DNA of 64,000 bases from Prochlorococcus marinus (GCF_001180305.1 NZ_CVSX01000042.1:1-64000); one strand, 5' to 3'; positions 47,027 through 55,070 are shown, counted from the stretch's first letter. Made by a program: numbers and translations. The notes: generated by a model from the letters alone, not told the origin.

Positions 47027-47233
47027 TTAGAAGATTCCAGGTATGATTTGACCTGTTGTTAGGTATGCTCCAATTAGTGCAACAAAACCAATCATTGCCC
47101 ATCTGCCATTAACTTTTTCTGCATTTTGAGGATATCCATCATAAGAGACGGTTTCATCTACATAAGGCCTAGTTTCGGCAGGGAACATATTTTGTCTTCC
47201 ACCTGATTCTGTGGTAACTCCTAATTTTGACAT
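47027..47233 (-). CDS. hli: High-light-inducible protein (68 aa)
   Basis: Hlip with a ~38-residue hydrophilic N-terminus (MSKLGVTTESGGRQNMFPAE) and the canonical EKVNGRWAMIGFVALIGAYL helix plus TTGQIIPGIF. The C-terminal 25 residues are almost identical to the 46246 protein, so the helices derive from recent duplication or conversion. Its orientation is opposite to the pair at 46.2 kb. Confidence 0.93.
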   Translation of the reverse strand: MSKLGVTTESGGRQNMFPAETRPYVDETVSYDGYPQNAEKVNGRWAMIGFVALIGAYLTTGQIIPGIF

Positions 47234-47442
47234 TTAATGTAAAAAGCTATTGTTAACTAAAGTAACATAATTATTAACTTATGTAAACAAAGATAAAAAT
47301 ATTGCATTAGAGACTAAATCAATAATTTTTCAAAAAAATTTACTTTAAATCTTTTCTAAATTGCTTCTTTTAATCTATATTTCTAAAATACTTACAAAAT
47401 AAGCATTTATACTCACAGTAAGTAATTCTACTTATTACAATA

Positions 47443-47541
47443 GAACCAGCATTTAGGAAGTGCTTAGCTGGTTAAACTCAGGAATTCTGAATTTAACAAG
47501 GTCGTCATGAGCTTGCAGGTGGGATACCCGCAAGCTCTTTT
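47443..47541 (+). ncRNA. Probable small non-coding RNA
   Basis: About 100 nt less AT-rich than its surroundings. A 5' hairpin AACCAGC/GCTGGTT (47444-47473), an unstructured middle (AACTCAGGAATTCTGAATTT) and a terminator stem GAGCTTGC/GCAAGCTC with inner GGG/CCC, followed by TTTT (47509-47541). A TATTACAAT box ends at 47441. No ORF fits. Resembles the compact Yfr-type sRNAs of picocyanobacteria in size, but no specific name can be given. Confidence 0.65.
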
Positions 47542-47657
47542 AATTTTCGAAGCAAATGATTAATTAGATAATTTTTTGAATAAAACATTTTTAAAAAGCA
47601 TTAAACCTGCCAAAATCTTATTTTATTGCTAAATAGAAAATAACATTAGAAGAATTT

Positions 47658-47759
47658 ATGTCTTTAGATTTTATTCTTATTCCTGCTTGCATTTTTATTA
47701 TTCTTTTTCTTTTAAATAAAGAAAATAAAATCTACAAAAAAAATCAAAAAGCTGAGTGA
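47658..47759 (+). CDS. Mini-protein, 33 aa, one membrane span
   Basis: MSLDFILIPACIFIILFLLN spans the membrane, then a Lys-rich KENKIYKKNQKAE tail. Typical of the mini-protein set in this region; function unknown. Confidence 0.5.
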   Translation: MSLDFILIPACIFIILFLLNKENKIYKKNQKAE

Positions 47760-48112
47760 TTTTTAAAAACTGGTTATTCTCGAGTTGATTTAAAATAGCA
47801 AACATTCATGAAAAGCTATGCTAAATCTTTACTTAAAATTAATTTCTCCCAATATAATTTTGAACTGTTAATCTGCACTAATTTTTGTTGGCAATGAATG
47901 CACTTGCATTCCTTTAATGATCTTGTTTCTTTCATTCATTTCCCTTTTTTTTTAATAAAGCAAATTTTCTGTATTACTGCAAATAAGAATATTATTTTTA
48001 TTTAGAGATCTAACTATAAACATTATTCATCCTAACTAGAAATTTATATTGGTCTCCAAATCATTGATATTTTATAATGCAGGAAAAGATAGTACAAATT
48101 AAATAAATTTCT
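47760..48112. other. Gene-free stretch before the LptF/G-like gene
   Basis: About 350 AT-rich nt. The only candidate is a 23-codon minus-strand ORF at 47868-47939 (MNERNKIIKGMQVHSLPTKI then SAD), without a clear ribosome site; I do not call it. A C/T-rich patch at ~47920-47960 has no fold I trust. The promoter of the permease gene is expected near 48060-48100. Confidence 0.4.
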
Positions 48113-49318
48113 TTGGAACTTTCAATTCAATCACTTATTAAAAAAACTATTAATAAAATAATCGTTCCTTGGTATTCTTTACCTTTAATAGATAGATGGT
48201 TATTAGGGCAAATAATACCCCCAATGATCTTTGCCATTTCCGCTTTTACTGTTATTTCATTATCTGTTGGGGTAATGTTCGATCTCATAAGGAAAATAGT
48301 TGAATTTGGCTTACCTTTATTTTTAGCTTTAAAAGTACTTTTCTTTAGTTTGCCTAGCTTTTTAGTTTTATCTTTCCCAATGGCAGTTTTGCTTTCTACA
48401 TTATTAGCCTATGGAAAATTATCTAGCAATTCTGAATTGTTAGCATTGAAATCCTTGGGTATAAAAACTTCACGAATTATTGCTCCAGCTATTGCTCTTT
48501 CAATATTTATGACGGGGTTAACTTTTTATTTCAATGATAATTTAGTTCCTGCAAGCAATAAGTTGGCTGAAAAAACATTAAGGGCAGGGGTAGGGAGTTC
48601 TTTTAGCGGTGAAAAAGGTAAAGACAATATTATGTTCTCAAGATACGGCTCTAGGATAAATGCATCAAGCAAAAAACCAACAAAAATAAATACTTACCTT
48701 ACTCACATATTCTATGCTTCTTGGTACGAAAACAACGTTATGACGGGTGTTACGGTATTAGACTTTTCAAGAGAAGATTTTCAACAAATCTTGAAGGCAA
48801 ACTCTGCAAGATTCGACAAAAAAAACTCATCCTGGATATTTTCAGATGGGAGTATTGTATCAATTTCTCCAAGCGGCGAAACTACAAATATTCAATTCAA
48901 GGAATATACATATCCATTCGTAGAGGGCCCCTTAGAGTTAGCCAAAGTGCCTAAAGATTCTAGTGAAATGACTTTAAAGCAGGCTATACAAGCAGAAAAT
49001 ATTTATAAAAAAACTGGAAACTTGAAGGAAGTTAGAAGAATTAAAGTCCGCATTCAAGAAAAATTTACCCTACCTTTTGCCTGCTTGGTCTTTGGCTTAA
49101 TAGGAAGCAGTCTAGGATCTAAATCCAATTTAAGATCTTCAAAAAGTCAGGGCTTTGGATTGAGCGTAATTCTTATATTAATTTATTACGTAATGTCGTT
49201 TATATTTAGTTCTTTTGGAGTAAAAGGTATTTTAGCTCCAATTTTTGCTGCTTGGTTACCTGTCTTAATTTCTCTTGGAGGTGGACTTTATTTATTAAGA
49301 AAATCAAGTTCTTTTTAA
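48113..49318 (+). CDS. LptF/LptG-family permease (YjgP/YjgQ)
   Basis: 401 aa: three N-terminal TM helices (~27-50, 67-92, 112-135), a large periplasmic beta-jellyroll region (~150-310) and three C-terminal helices (~330-400). DRWLLGQIIPPMIFAISAF and the PMAVLLSTLLAYGKLSSNSE coupling region match YjgP/YjgQ. With LptB2 these move lipopolysaccharide or other lipids to the outer membrane, which fits the lpx genes at 1-4.5 kb. TTG is the start. Confidence 0.9.
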   Translation: MELSIQSLIKKTINKIIVPWYSLPLIDRWLLGQIIPPMIFAISAFTVISLSVGVMFDLIRKIVEFGLPLFLALKVLFFSLPSFLVLSFPMAVLLSTLLAYGKLSSNSELLALKSLGIKTSRIIAPAIALSIFMTGLTFYFNDNLVPASNKLAEKTLRAGVGSSFSGEKGKDNIMFSRYGSRINASSKKPTKINTYLTHIFYASWYENNVMTGVTVLDFSREDFQQILKANSARFDKKNSSWIFSDGSIVSISPSGETTNIQFKEYTYPFVEGPLELAKVPKDSSEMTLKQAIQAENIYKKTGNLKEVRRIKVRIQEKFTLPFACLVFGLIGSSLGSKSNLRSSKSQGFGLSVILILIYYVMSFIFSSFGVKGILAPIFAAWLPVLISLGGGLYLLRKSSSF

Positions 49319-49388
49319 GATTTTAAGAACATAAATAAAAATATACTTATTTAAATAAATTCTTTTTCAAGAAAAGATTCTTAGATCT

Positions 49389-49973
49389 TTATTTACTATC
49401 TATTTTGTGATAACCATACCAATCAGGATAATTATTTTCTTCAATAAATTTCTTATATGGAGTTAATTCTATTTTCCAATTATCTATCTTTTTTATTAGT
49501 TCACAATCATCGCAACTAATTACCGTTTCTAAAGAGGCAAGATCATCTTTATGCTTTTTTTTACACCCAATAAGCCATTTAGATTTAGCTATATTTTTTG
49601 CCTCTAATTTATTTGAAGCCACAACTAATCCAAACTCATGTTTTTCTTGCATTGAAGTTGGATCATAACCTCCAATATTGACGAACCATAAATACTTTTT
49701 GGTGCAACTTTTATTAGAAGATTTCTTGTTTTTGATTGCTAATTTATCAACATTTCGAAGATTTATTTTATAACCATCTAAATATTTTATTTTTTTATAG
49801 CTATCGATATGCAAACCTTTTGAAGACCCAAACCAATCCTTTCTTAAAGTATCGTATGTATCCTCAATTTTAGATCCGACGACCCATCTTACATCATGTA
49901 ATTCAATATTAGCTTTTTTTAATCTACCTCCAAGAACAACTAAATAAAGAAAATTATTTTCTAATTTTTCCAC
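49389..49973 (-). CDS. Tandem DUF1543-domain protein
   Basis: 194 aa with two DUF1543 repeats. The first is canonical (LYLVVLGGRLKKANIELHDV, DTYDTLRKDWFGSSKGLHID, DGYKI); the second (~95-185) is divergent (LWFVNIGGYDPTSMQEKHEF, KDDLASLETV). Soluble, function unknown. Confidence 0.8.
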   Translation of the reverse strand: MEKLENNFLYLVVLGGRLKKANIELHDVRWVVGSKIEDTYDTLRKDWFGSSKGLHIDSYKKIKYLDGYKINLRNVDKLAIKNKKSSNKSCTKKYLWFVNIGGYDPTSMQEKHEFGLVVASNKLEAKNIAKSKWLIGCKKKHKDDLASLETVISCDDCELIKKIDNWKIELTPYKKFIEENNYPDWYGYHKIDSK

Positions 49974-50057
49974 TTTTAATAAATAAAGTTTAATTTGCCT
50001 TTAATTTAAATTATCCAGGATTATCTTGCAGATTTTTAATTTAAGAAATAGATTCTC

Positions 50058-50201
50058 TTAATTGAACCAGCCTTTTTTCTTTTCTTTAACTTTAGGCGCA
50101 GTTTGAATCTTGGGAGATTCGTCCACTCTACCTTTAATAATCATTAGGGGAACTATTGCCCATAGTGATAAAAATAATATCCAAAAAAGATAAATGTTCA
50201 T
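50058..50201 (-). CDS. Mini-protein, 47 aa, one membrane span
   Basis: N-terminal span IYLFWILFLSLWAIVPLMII, then GRVDESPKIQTAPKVKEKKK and a terminal GWFN. Signal-anchor topology. Function is unknown. Confidence 0.55.
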   Translation of the reverse strand: MNIYLFWILFLSLWAIVPLMIIKGRVDESPKIQTAPKVKEKKKGWFN

Positions 50202-50540
50202 AATTTTAAATTTTTATAGAATCATCTTAAAATCAATTAGATAAGATTCGTGAGTTTCTTTTTAAAGTTCTAATACAGATGTATAATAAAATATTTTTTT
50301 GAATTAAAGATAAATAAAATTCTAAAAAATATTATATAAATATTTGGCTAACTTCAAAAATATAAAGCAGAAATAAGGACTATTTAACAAATCAAAAAAA
50401 TAATCGCACTCAATAAAACCACTGCTTTGCTTCAGTATATTTTGAGTGCATATTTATAATGACACGATAAAAATTTTTTCGTGAATCTTTATAAATCCAA
50501 CTTTACTTATTTAAAATAAACTTAAAAATTAATAGATAAA
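50202..50540. other. Gene-free stretch with a hairpin
   Basis: About 340 AT-rich nt. GCACTCAA (50406-50413) pairs with TTGAGTGC (50442-50449) around a less AT-rich loop; on the minus strand this is followed by a T-rich tract. It may be a small RNA or terminator but no promoter is evident. A second weak hairpin CACGA/TCGTG lies at ~50463-50483. Confidence 0.4.
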
Positions 50541-50696
50541 ATGAAAAAATGTGATTCATGTCATAAGCCAGATAAAATTCATTACAGAGTTAAATCCATA
50601 ATTCATACGGACTGGATTTTTTGTTGTAAAGAGTGTTGGAGTATAATTTCTAAACATAAAAATTATTCCTATGGTGGCACTAGAAAGTCAAAATAA
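50541..50696 (+). CDS. Small zinc-ribbon-like protein, 51 aa
   Basis: MKKCDSCHKPDKIHYRV then WIFCCKECWSIISKHKNYSY. CXXC and CCXXC pairs about 25 residues apart look like a treble-clef or zinc-ribbon site. Basic, soluble. Possibly nucleic-acid binding; no close family recognised. Confidence 0.65.
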   Translation: MKKCDSCHKPDKIHYRVKSIIHTDWIFCCKECWSIISKHKNYSYGGTRKSK

Positions 50697-50757
50697 TAAA
50701 TTTTCCAGCGGAGTAACTTACAAAAAACAATTTAATTAGAAAAAGGATTTTAAATTT

Positions 50758-51234
50758 CTAAAAAAATTCGTTAATTTCTTTTTTTATAGATTTATATTCT
50801 AAATTAATATCTTTAATAAATTCGTCTACTTCTTTTTTTATATTTTTATATTCATTTATTTTTTGTTTACTTTTTTTATAGAAAATCGCTTCAAATTTAC
50901 CTGGATTTGATACCTCAATCCAATATCCTGCTAAACAATAAATTCGGTTTGGCACAAAAGTTACAATAAATAATTTTTTAGAATTTTTATATTGATCAAT
51001 TATCTTGTTAGCCAAATTACCTTTAGTTTTCTTAGTTCCAAATAGAGTAATATCTTTTGCTAAAGGCTTAAAATTATTCGATAGATTCTTACTGTTTTCT
51101 ACTGAATTTCTAGAAATTATTTTTTCTAGAGAATAACAATAATCGAAAAAATTATTATTTTCTTTTTTTGAGGGATATATAGTTATGAGAGAACCAAAAA
51201 TTAAAAAAGAAGTTAAAAGAAATTTCTTAAACAT
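50758..51234 (-). CDS. Exported protein of unknown function
   Basis: 158 aa with a Sec-type signal peptide (MFKKFLLTSFLIFGSLITIY). The mature part is Lys-rich, with a beta-like core NSKKLFIVTFVPNRIYCLAG and a charged C-terminal helix EYKSIKKEINEF. No domain is recognised. Confidence 0.65.
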   Translation of the reverse strand: MFKKFLLTSFLIFGSLITIYPSKKENNNFFDYCYSLEKIISRNSVENSKNLSNNFKPLAKDITLFGTKKTKGNLANKIIDQYKNSKKLFIVTFVPNRIYCLAGYWIEVSNPGKFEAIFYKKSKQKINEYKNIKKEVDEFIKDINLEYKSIKKEINEFF

Positions 51235-51429
51235 ATTTATTTTAAGTTAGATTTTATTATTGCATAAATATAAAAAAAGCATTCTAAAAATAACTTTTAA
51301 TGTCGTTTAAAAGATTCAAATTAATTTAAAAAAATTTCTATTAATTGAGCTTAATCTTATTATTAAACTTTAAAATTTTTTTGGACTAATTAAGTATTTT
51401 AAAACAAAATTTTTTCTTATAATAAACTC

Positions 51430-51810
51430 ATGAAAAATTCTTTTTTAAAAAATAAAAGTTTCAGATCCTTTTTAGATTTTTTTTCAAGAGTATCAATTTC
51501 AGCAATATTTATCTCTGCCATACCAGGCAAAATAAATGATTTTGAAAGAACAGTTGAATATATTTCTTCAAAAGGTATTCCCGATCCCATTTCATCTATT
51601 CTTCTAGTTGGAGCGATTATATGTCTTATCTTAGGTTCGGGATTTTTTGTATTTGGAGAAAATCAAAAAATTGGTTCAGTCTTTTTATTACTATTTCTTA
51701 TTCCAACAACAATAATTTTTCATTTATTCCCTTTCCATCAACGAGCAGTATTTATGAATCTAGGATTGATAGGTGGATTAATTATTGCGGCAATAAGGGA
51801 ACCAAAATAA
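51430..51810 (+). CDS. DoxX-family membrane protein (short)
   Basis: 126 aa, four helices. FSRVSISAIFISAIPGKIND, VGAIICLILGSGFFVFG and FHLFPFHQRAVFMNLGLIGG fit the DoxX/YphA-like pattern. It is a second DoxX of the window (see 24889), shorter and without a hydrophilic tail. Role unknown. Confidence 0.8.
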   Translation: MKNSFLKNKSFRSFLDFFSRVSISAIFISAIPGKINDFERTVEYISSKGIPDPISSILLVGAIICLILGSGFFVFGENQKIGSVFLLLFLIPTTIIFHLFPFHQRAVFMNLGLIGGLIIAAIREPK

Positions 51811-51841
51811 TTAACTTAATTAAAGAAACCTAAATTTTTTT

Positions 51842-52036
51842 TTATTTTTTCTCTCTTAATTCTGGAAAGCATTTTGCAATATGAATTAATTCATAAAACT
51901 CATTGCATTCGTATTTTTTATTAGGAATCCCACTTCCTACATTTATGCCTCTTTCTTTCATCTTCTTTAATATCAATTCTTGTCTTTGCTTACTCGACAA
52001 AGACTTAAATCTTTTAATTCGTTCTTCTTTATTCAC
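51842..52036 (-). CDS. Small helical protein, 64 aa
   Basis: MNKEERIKRFKSLSSKQRQE starts a basic helix; then INVGSGIPNKKYECNEFYEL and a Lys-rich end. Soluble. It is convergent with the DoxX gene. No domain recognised. Confidence 0.6.
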   Translation of the reverse strand: MNKEERIKRFKSLSSKQRQELILKKMKERGINVGSGIPNKKYECNEFYELIHIAKCFPELREKK

Positions 52037-52115
52037 TAGATCTTAATTGATTTAAAATTTATTTTAAGGTTTTATCAATTAGCGATTCATTAAATAAGTA
52101 AGAAAGCCTGTAAAT

Positions 52116-52220
52116 GTGAGTAATTTAAATCCAATAAAGAAAGGCAAATATTTTTTGACCTTTTTGCCAACGGGTAATAATTTGTTTAATGAATTGATCA
52201 TGATTGACATTAAAATCTAA
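52116..52220 (+). CDS. Possible mini-protein, 34 aa
   Basis: GTG-started frame MSNLNPIKKGKYFLTFLPTG then NNLFNELIMIDIKI. Low hydrophobicity, no clear ribosome site. Called weakly because the gap is otherwise empty. Confidence 0.3.
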   Translation: MSNLNPIKKGKYFLTFLPTGNNLFNELIMIDIKI

Positions 52221-52322
52221 TTCTTTCGAACATCTTAACGAATTTTTTTAAAATTATTCCATTTCGATTTGTACATTTTAAATAATAGGTCTAAGCTAGA
52301 AAGATTAATCCCCTTATTCTTT

Positions 52323-52709
52323 ATGAATGATAAAGAAACAATAATTTCATTATTAAATGAGTTTGCTAATCCAAAAAAAATGGCTTCATTTTTTGTTGAT
52401 AATGCAACTCCTGATTTTTTATTCATAAGACCTAGTGGTAATCCTATAGATGCGAAAGGATTCGCACAAATGATTAATGGTGATATTGTTCAAGAAAAGG
52501 CAGAAATAACCAAAATTCACCGATTCGAATTTTTAAGCGAAAACATAGTAATGTGCATTTTTACACTAGGTTCAAAATTTACTTATAAAGGAACTCCTAA
52601 TGATGACTTACCAACAGTTACATCAATTTTTAAAAAAGAAAATAATGTTTGGAAAATTCATTGGATGCAAAGATCTACAGGAAATTCAGATTTATCTTTA
52701 TGGGACTAG
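52323..52709 (+). CDS. NTF2-like (SnoaL/DUF4440-type) protein
   Basis: 128 aa from ATG at 52323; a TTG at 52269 is open but unlikely. A cone-shaped NTF2-like fold is suggested by the N-terminal helices, then ATPDFLFIRPSGNPIDAKGF, a middle strand set and the terminal strand NNVWKIHWMQRSTG. No enzyme assignment. It overlaps the next mini-ORF by 10 nt. Confidence 0.7.
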   Translation: MNDKETIISLLNEFANPKKMASFFVDNATPDFLFIRPSGNPIDAKGFAQMINGDIVQEKAEITKIHRFEFLSENIVMCIFTLGSKFTYKGTPNDDLPTVTSIFKKENNVWKIHWMQRSTGNSDLSLWD

Positions 52710-52789
52710 CGAAGTTAATAGCCCTGTTAATGGTCTTACTTCTCATTGGTAGCTCTTTTCTTGGTTTAATTATTTATTTTATAAAATAA
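52700..52789 (+). CDS. Mini-protein, 29 aa, one membrane span
   Basis: MGLAKLIALLMVLLLIGSSF then LGLIIYFIK: almost entirely one TM helix. It starts inside the end of the NTF2-like gene, so is probably co-translated. Size suits a small thylakoid subunit, but none recognised. Confidence 0.5.
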   Translation: MGLAKLIALLMVLLLIGSSFLGLIIYFIK

Positions 52790-52867
52790 ATACATCTCAT
52801 AAAGAATAACCATTAACTATTTTTTATTTAGAAAGCAATTACACCTTTTTGATAAGTAATTTGATTT

Positions 52868-52942
52868 TTAGGTAAAAATAAAAACTTTAGACAGACTAAC
52901 ACCTATATCTAAAGCTAATAAAGCAATTAGTAACTTACTCAT
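52868..52942 (-). CDS. Possible mini-protein, 24 aa, hydrophobic
   Basis: MSKLLIALLALDIGVSLSKV then FIFT: one hydrophobic helix. Its ATG lies inside the end of the 19-aa ORF at 52935-52994 (8-nt overlap). Short length keeps confidence low. Confidence 0.35.
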   Translation of the reverse strand: MSKLLIALLALDIGVSLSKVFIFT

Positions 52943-52994
52943 TTTTTGAACTCTCAACTATTTTTTTGTAAAGTTCTTCAGAAATAGGTTGCAT
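52935..52994 (-). CDS. Possible leader mini-ORF, 19 aa
   Basis: MQPISEELYKKIVESSKNE, a charged helix, preceded by AAAAGG. Overlaps the 24-aa ORF by 8 nt, a layout like other coupled mini-ORFs here. Too short to be sure. Confidence 0.35.
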   Translation of the reverse strand: MQPISEELYKKIVESSKNE

Positions 52995-53187
52995 AACCTT
53001 TTAAAAATCTAATTAAAAAATAGTTATTTTAAAATTAATTTCTCGTTACTAAATATACGAATTTATGAATTTTTAAATAGGCAAAAAATATCTTTGCAAT
53101 AAGTTTTTCTTATAACGTATTAATAAATACTGAGTTCAGAAACTTAAATAAATTTCAAAACTTTTTTTACAAACGAACTTAGAAATC

Positions 53188-53382
53188 TTATTTTAAGTAA
53201 ATTGATCCTCTATAAGTAAGCTTTATTCCCTTTTGTTCAATGTTTCTACAATATACGAATGACTTTCCGTTGAAATACATGTTTACCATGATGCAGCTCC
53301 TGAAAACTTGCTCAAGTCCCCGTCCTATGGCTTGAGTCGTACTGCGGTCTATCAAATAGTAGATCGGACGATTTTGTAGCAT
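53188..53382 (-). CDS. Small protein with DUF4278-like YRG ending, 64 aa
   Basis: MLQNRPIYYLIDRSTTQAIG, then RGLEQVFRSCIMVNMYFNGK and the end IKLTYRGSIYLK. The LTYRGxxY motif recalls the cyanobacterial/phage DUF4278 proteins, where it lies at the N-terminus; here it is C-terminal. The coding region is less AT-rich than its flanks, which could reflect transfer. Function is unknown. Confidence 0.5.
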   Translation of the reverse strand: MLQNRPIYYLIDRSTTQAIGRGLEQVFRSCIMVNMYFNGKSFVYCRNIEQKGIKLTYRGSIYLK

Positions 53383-53910
53383 TAACTACACTTAATTAAT
53401 AGAATATTTATTCTTAGCTGTCAACTCTTATTAGAAAATAGGCTTCTATTTGAAATTAGATCTTTCAATTATAAAATCCTTAAAAAGAATCAATAACATA
53501 CAACTACAAGTAACCCCTATAAATAAGGAAGTAAGTTCCTGCACAACTCAAATAGGATAATGTAGAAAACCCATTATTAATTTTCTAATATAAATTTTAG
53601 TTGAGTCTCTGCACTAAGAATATCAATTCTTCTCTTAAATAATTTAAAAAATCTAATTATTTTTTTCAAAATTAAACCTTCTTTTAATTACTAACAATCC
53701 TATTATTCATAGGATTAATATATCAATGAGCAAAAATACTGAATCAATTGATATGACTAAATTCATTAACAATATTTATACAAAAATTTCGAATATATAC
53801 TATATAGCTTTTACTTTGCGAATTGACTTATAAGGACCTATTCAACGAAAGAATCGCAATTTACGATCCTGATACATTGCAGAGATATTTTTAGTTTGCT
53901 AAAAAGATAG

Positions 53911-53951
53911 AGCGGGCTAAGGTCTAATGCTCCACGAGGATTTAGTCCGCT
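53911..53951 (+). ncRNA. Hairpin RNA element A (loop complementary to element B)
   Basis: AGCGGGCTAA (53911-53920) pairs with TTAGTCCGCT (53942-53951) over 10 bp with one G-U pair, around a 21-nt loop containing TCCACGAGGA. The patch is clearly less AT-rich than its surroundings. The loop plus part of the 3' arm (53931-53947) is the exact reverse complement of 54079-54095. Strand is uncertain. Confidence 0.5.
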
Positions 53952-54078
53952 ACTTAAATAAATAAATTTAAACTTCTATCAAATAAATTAATAACCATAT
54001 GATAAAAATATCTTGATTGCTTGATAAATTTATTTTGTATATTGCTATTACAAAATTTTTAAGGTTATTTGAATTAGT

Positions 54079-54118
54079 GACTAAATCCTCGTGGAAAAAG
54101 CTTTAGTTAACTTTTTTT
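54079..54118 (+). ncRNA. Hairpin RNA element B with T-tract
   Basis: ACTAAA (54080-54085) pairs with TTTAGT (54102-54107) around a loop with TCCTCGTGGA, followed by TAAC and a run of T: terminator-like. 54079-54095 is a 17-nt perfect reverse complement of element A. It could end an RNA starting before element A or be a separate RNA. Confidence 0.45.
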
Positions 54119-54321
54119 ACTCGTTATTAATGAGATCAGCCGCATCACATTATGGAGAATCGATAGTATCAGTAAAAGTTACTTATAATTCGATGAGAAA
54201 TTATTATTGATTTTAATAAACTTTTTATTGAAGTCTTCTAGTATTAAATCTAATAGCTTGTTAAGAATTGACTAACTTATTTTTAAGTTAAATTGATCTC
54301 TTATCACTATTGCAAATAACT

Positions 54322-54585
54322 ATGAGATTGTTACTGTGGCTTTTAAAGAAGATACTTAAATTTCCTAAAATGACGCAATTGAATAATTTTAATTCCGTCC
54401 AAGATAATGATGGTCTTATGTCGATAGAAGATCTAAAGGCTTTACGTCTACGAAAAAAGAAACTTGAAAGCGACAAAAAAGCCAGGAAGTATATCTTGGA
54501 GATAAATCATAGGTTTAAGAAAATGAAAAATAAAAAAAGTAATGAATTTTTTAAGAGTATGAACCCTTTTAAAAAGGTAGTTTAA
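54322..54585 (+). CDS. Small basic protein, 87 aa
   Basis: MRLLLWLLKKILKFPKMTQL, a hydrophobic start, then acidic SVQDNDGLMSIEDLKALRLR and a strongly basic helix SDKKARKYILEINHRFKKMK to the end. A later Met (54370) or an upstream TTG (54310) are alternatives. It may be membrane-attached through the N-terminus. A terminator follows ~90 nt later. Function unknown. Confidence 0.6.
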   Translation: MRLLLWLLKKILKFPKMTQLNNFNSVQDNDGLMSIEDLKALRLRKKKLESDKKARKYILEINHRFKKMKNKKSNEFFKSMNPFKKVV

Positions 54586-54671
54586 ATTTTTAATTTTTAT
54601 TTTACGAATTTGTCTAAATTTTAGGTTTCACAGTAAAAGCTAAAAGGTGTTTCTTTGGAAGAGTTTCACCA

Positions 54672-54696
54672 AGAGGGGCTTATAGCCCCTTCTTTT
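54672..54696 (+). terminator. Rho-independent terminator
   Basis: AGGGGC/GCCCCT hairpin with a 5-nt loop, then TCTTTT. Lies ~90 nt downstream of the 87-aa gene; the intervening sequence is less AT-rich (GTTTCACAGTAAAAGC), so it may instead end a separate small RNA. Confidence 0.75.
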
Positions 54697-54757
54697 ATAA
54701 AGTATTTATTTGTTTGACAATCGGTCTAAAATTAAAAGGAACAAACCCCTTTGTTAA

Positions 54758-54817
54758 ATGAATAGAAGATTAATAGCTGAAAAGATAATGACTCTTATTT
54801 TTTCCTTGATTAACTAA
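54758..54817 (+). CDS. Mini-ORF 1 of overlapping chain, 19 aa
   Basis: MNRRLIAEKIMTLIFSLIN: basic start then hydrophobic. Its TAA overlaps the ATG of the next ORF by 1 nt (TAATG). An AAAAGGA stretch lies ~20 nt upstream. Could be a leader peptide for the following chain. Confidence 0.4.
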   Translation: MNRRLIAEKIMTLIFSLIN

Positions 54818-54933
54818 TGAATATTTCACCTCATCTTCTAATTGATGCTGTAATACTTAGTAGTGCACTTACAATTACTTTGGTATTGAGAGCTAAAAGA
54901 AATTCTGCCATTAAAGAAAAAGAATTCAAATGA
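54817..54933 (+). CDS. Mini-ORF 2 of chain, 38 aa, one membrane span
   Basis: MNISPHLLIDAVILSSALTI then TLVLRAKRNSAIKEKEFK: one TM helix and a basic tail. Overlaps ORF 1 by 1 nt and ORF 3 by 4 nt (ATGA), so translational coupling is expected. Function unknown. Confidence 0.55.
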   Translation: MNISPHLLIDAVILSSALTITLVLRAKRNSAIKEKEFK

Positions 54934-55070
54934 TTTCTAATAAAGAAGAAAAAACATTTGGAAAACCCAAATTATCTAAAATCTGGAACTTTCTAATCTA
55001 TGGAAGTTTTATAGCTATTGGAGTTTTCTTAGTTTATTTATATTCTGCTTATGTCTTTATAAATAAATGA
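54930..55070 (+). CDS. Mini-ORF 3 of chain, 46 aa, one membrane span
   Basis: MISNKEEKTFGKPKLSKIWN, then a TM FLIYGSFIAIGVFLVYLYSA and a short end. Overlaps both neighbours by 4 nt (ATGA). Function unknown. Confidence 0.55.
   Translation: MISNKEEKTFGKPKLSKIWNFLIYGSFIAIGVFLVYLYSAYVFINK

Larger units (their letters stand above)
53383..54321. other. About 940-nt gene-poor stretch with structured elements
   Basis: No ORF longer than 35 codons. Weak ORFs at 53726-53833 (35 aa) and 54130-54210 (26 aa) are not called. A hairpin AATCCTAT/ATAGGATT lies at 53696-53716. The main feature is the hairpin pair at 53911-54107 described separately. Probably a non-coding RNA locus. Confidence 0.5.

Noticed and set aside
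47868-47939. 23-codon minus-strand ORF (MNERNKIIKGMQVHSLPTKI, then SAD)
   Set aside because: Protein-like composition but too short and without a ribosome site or neighbours to support it.
53726-53833. 35-codon ORF in the RNA-rich stretch
   Set aside because: No ribosome site, low-complexity AT-rich codons, and it ends right before structured sequence; coding status cannot be supported.
54130-54210. 26-codon ORF (MRSAASHYGESIVSV start)
   Set aside because: The start looks protein-like, but it is short, isolated and has no recognisable family or ribosome site.
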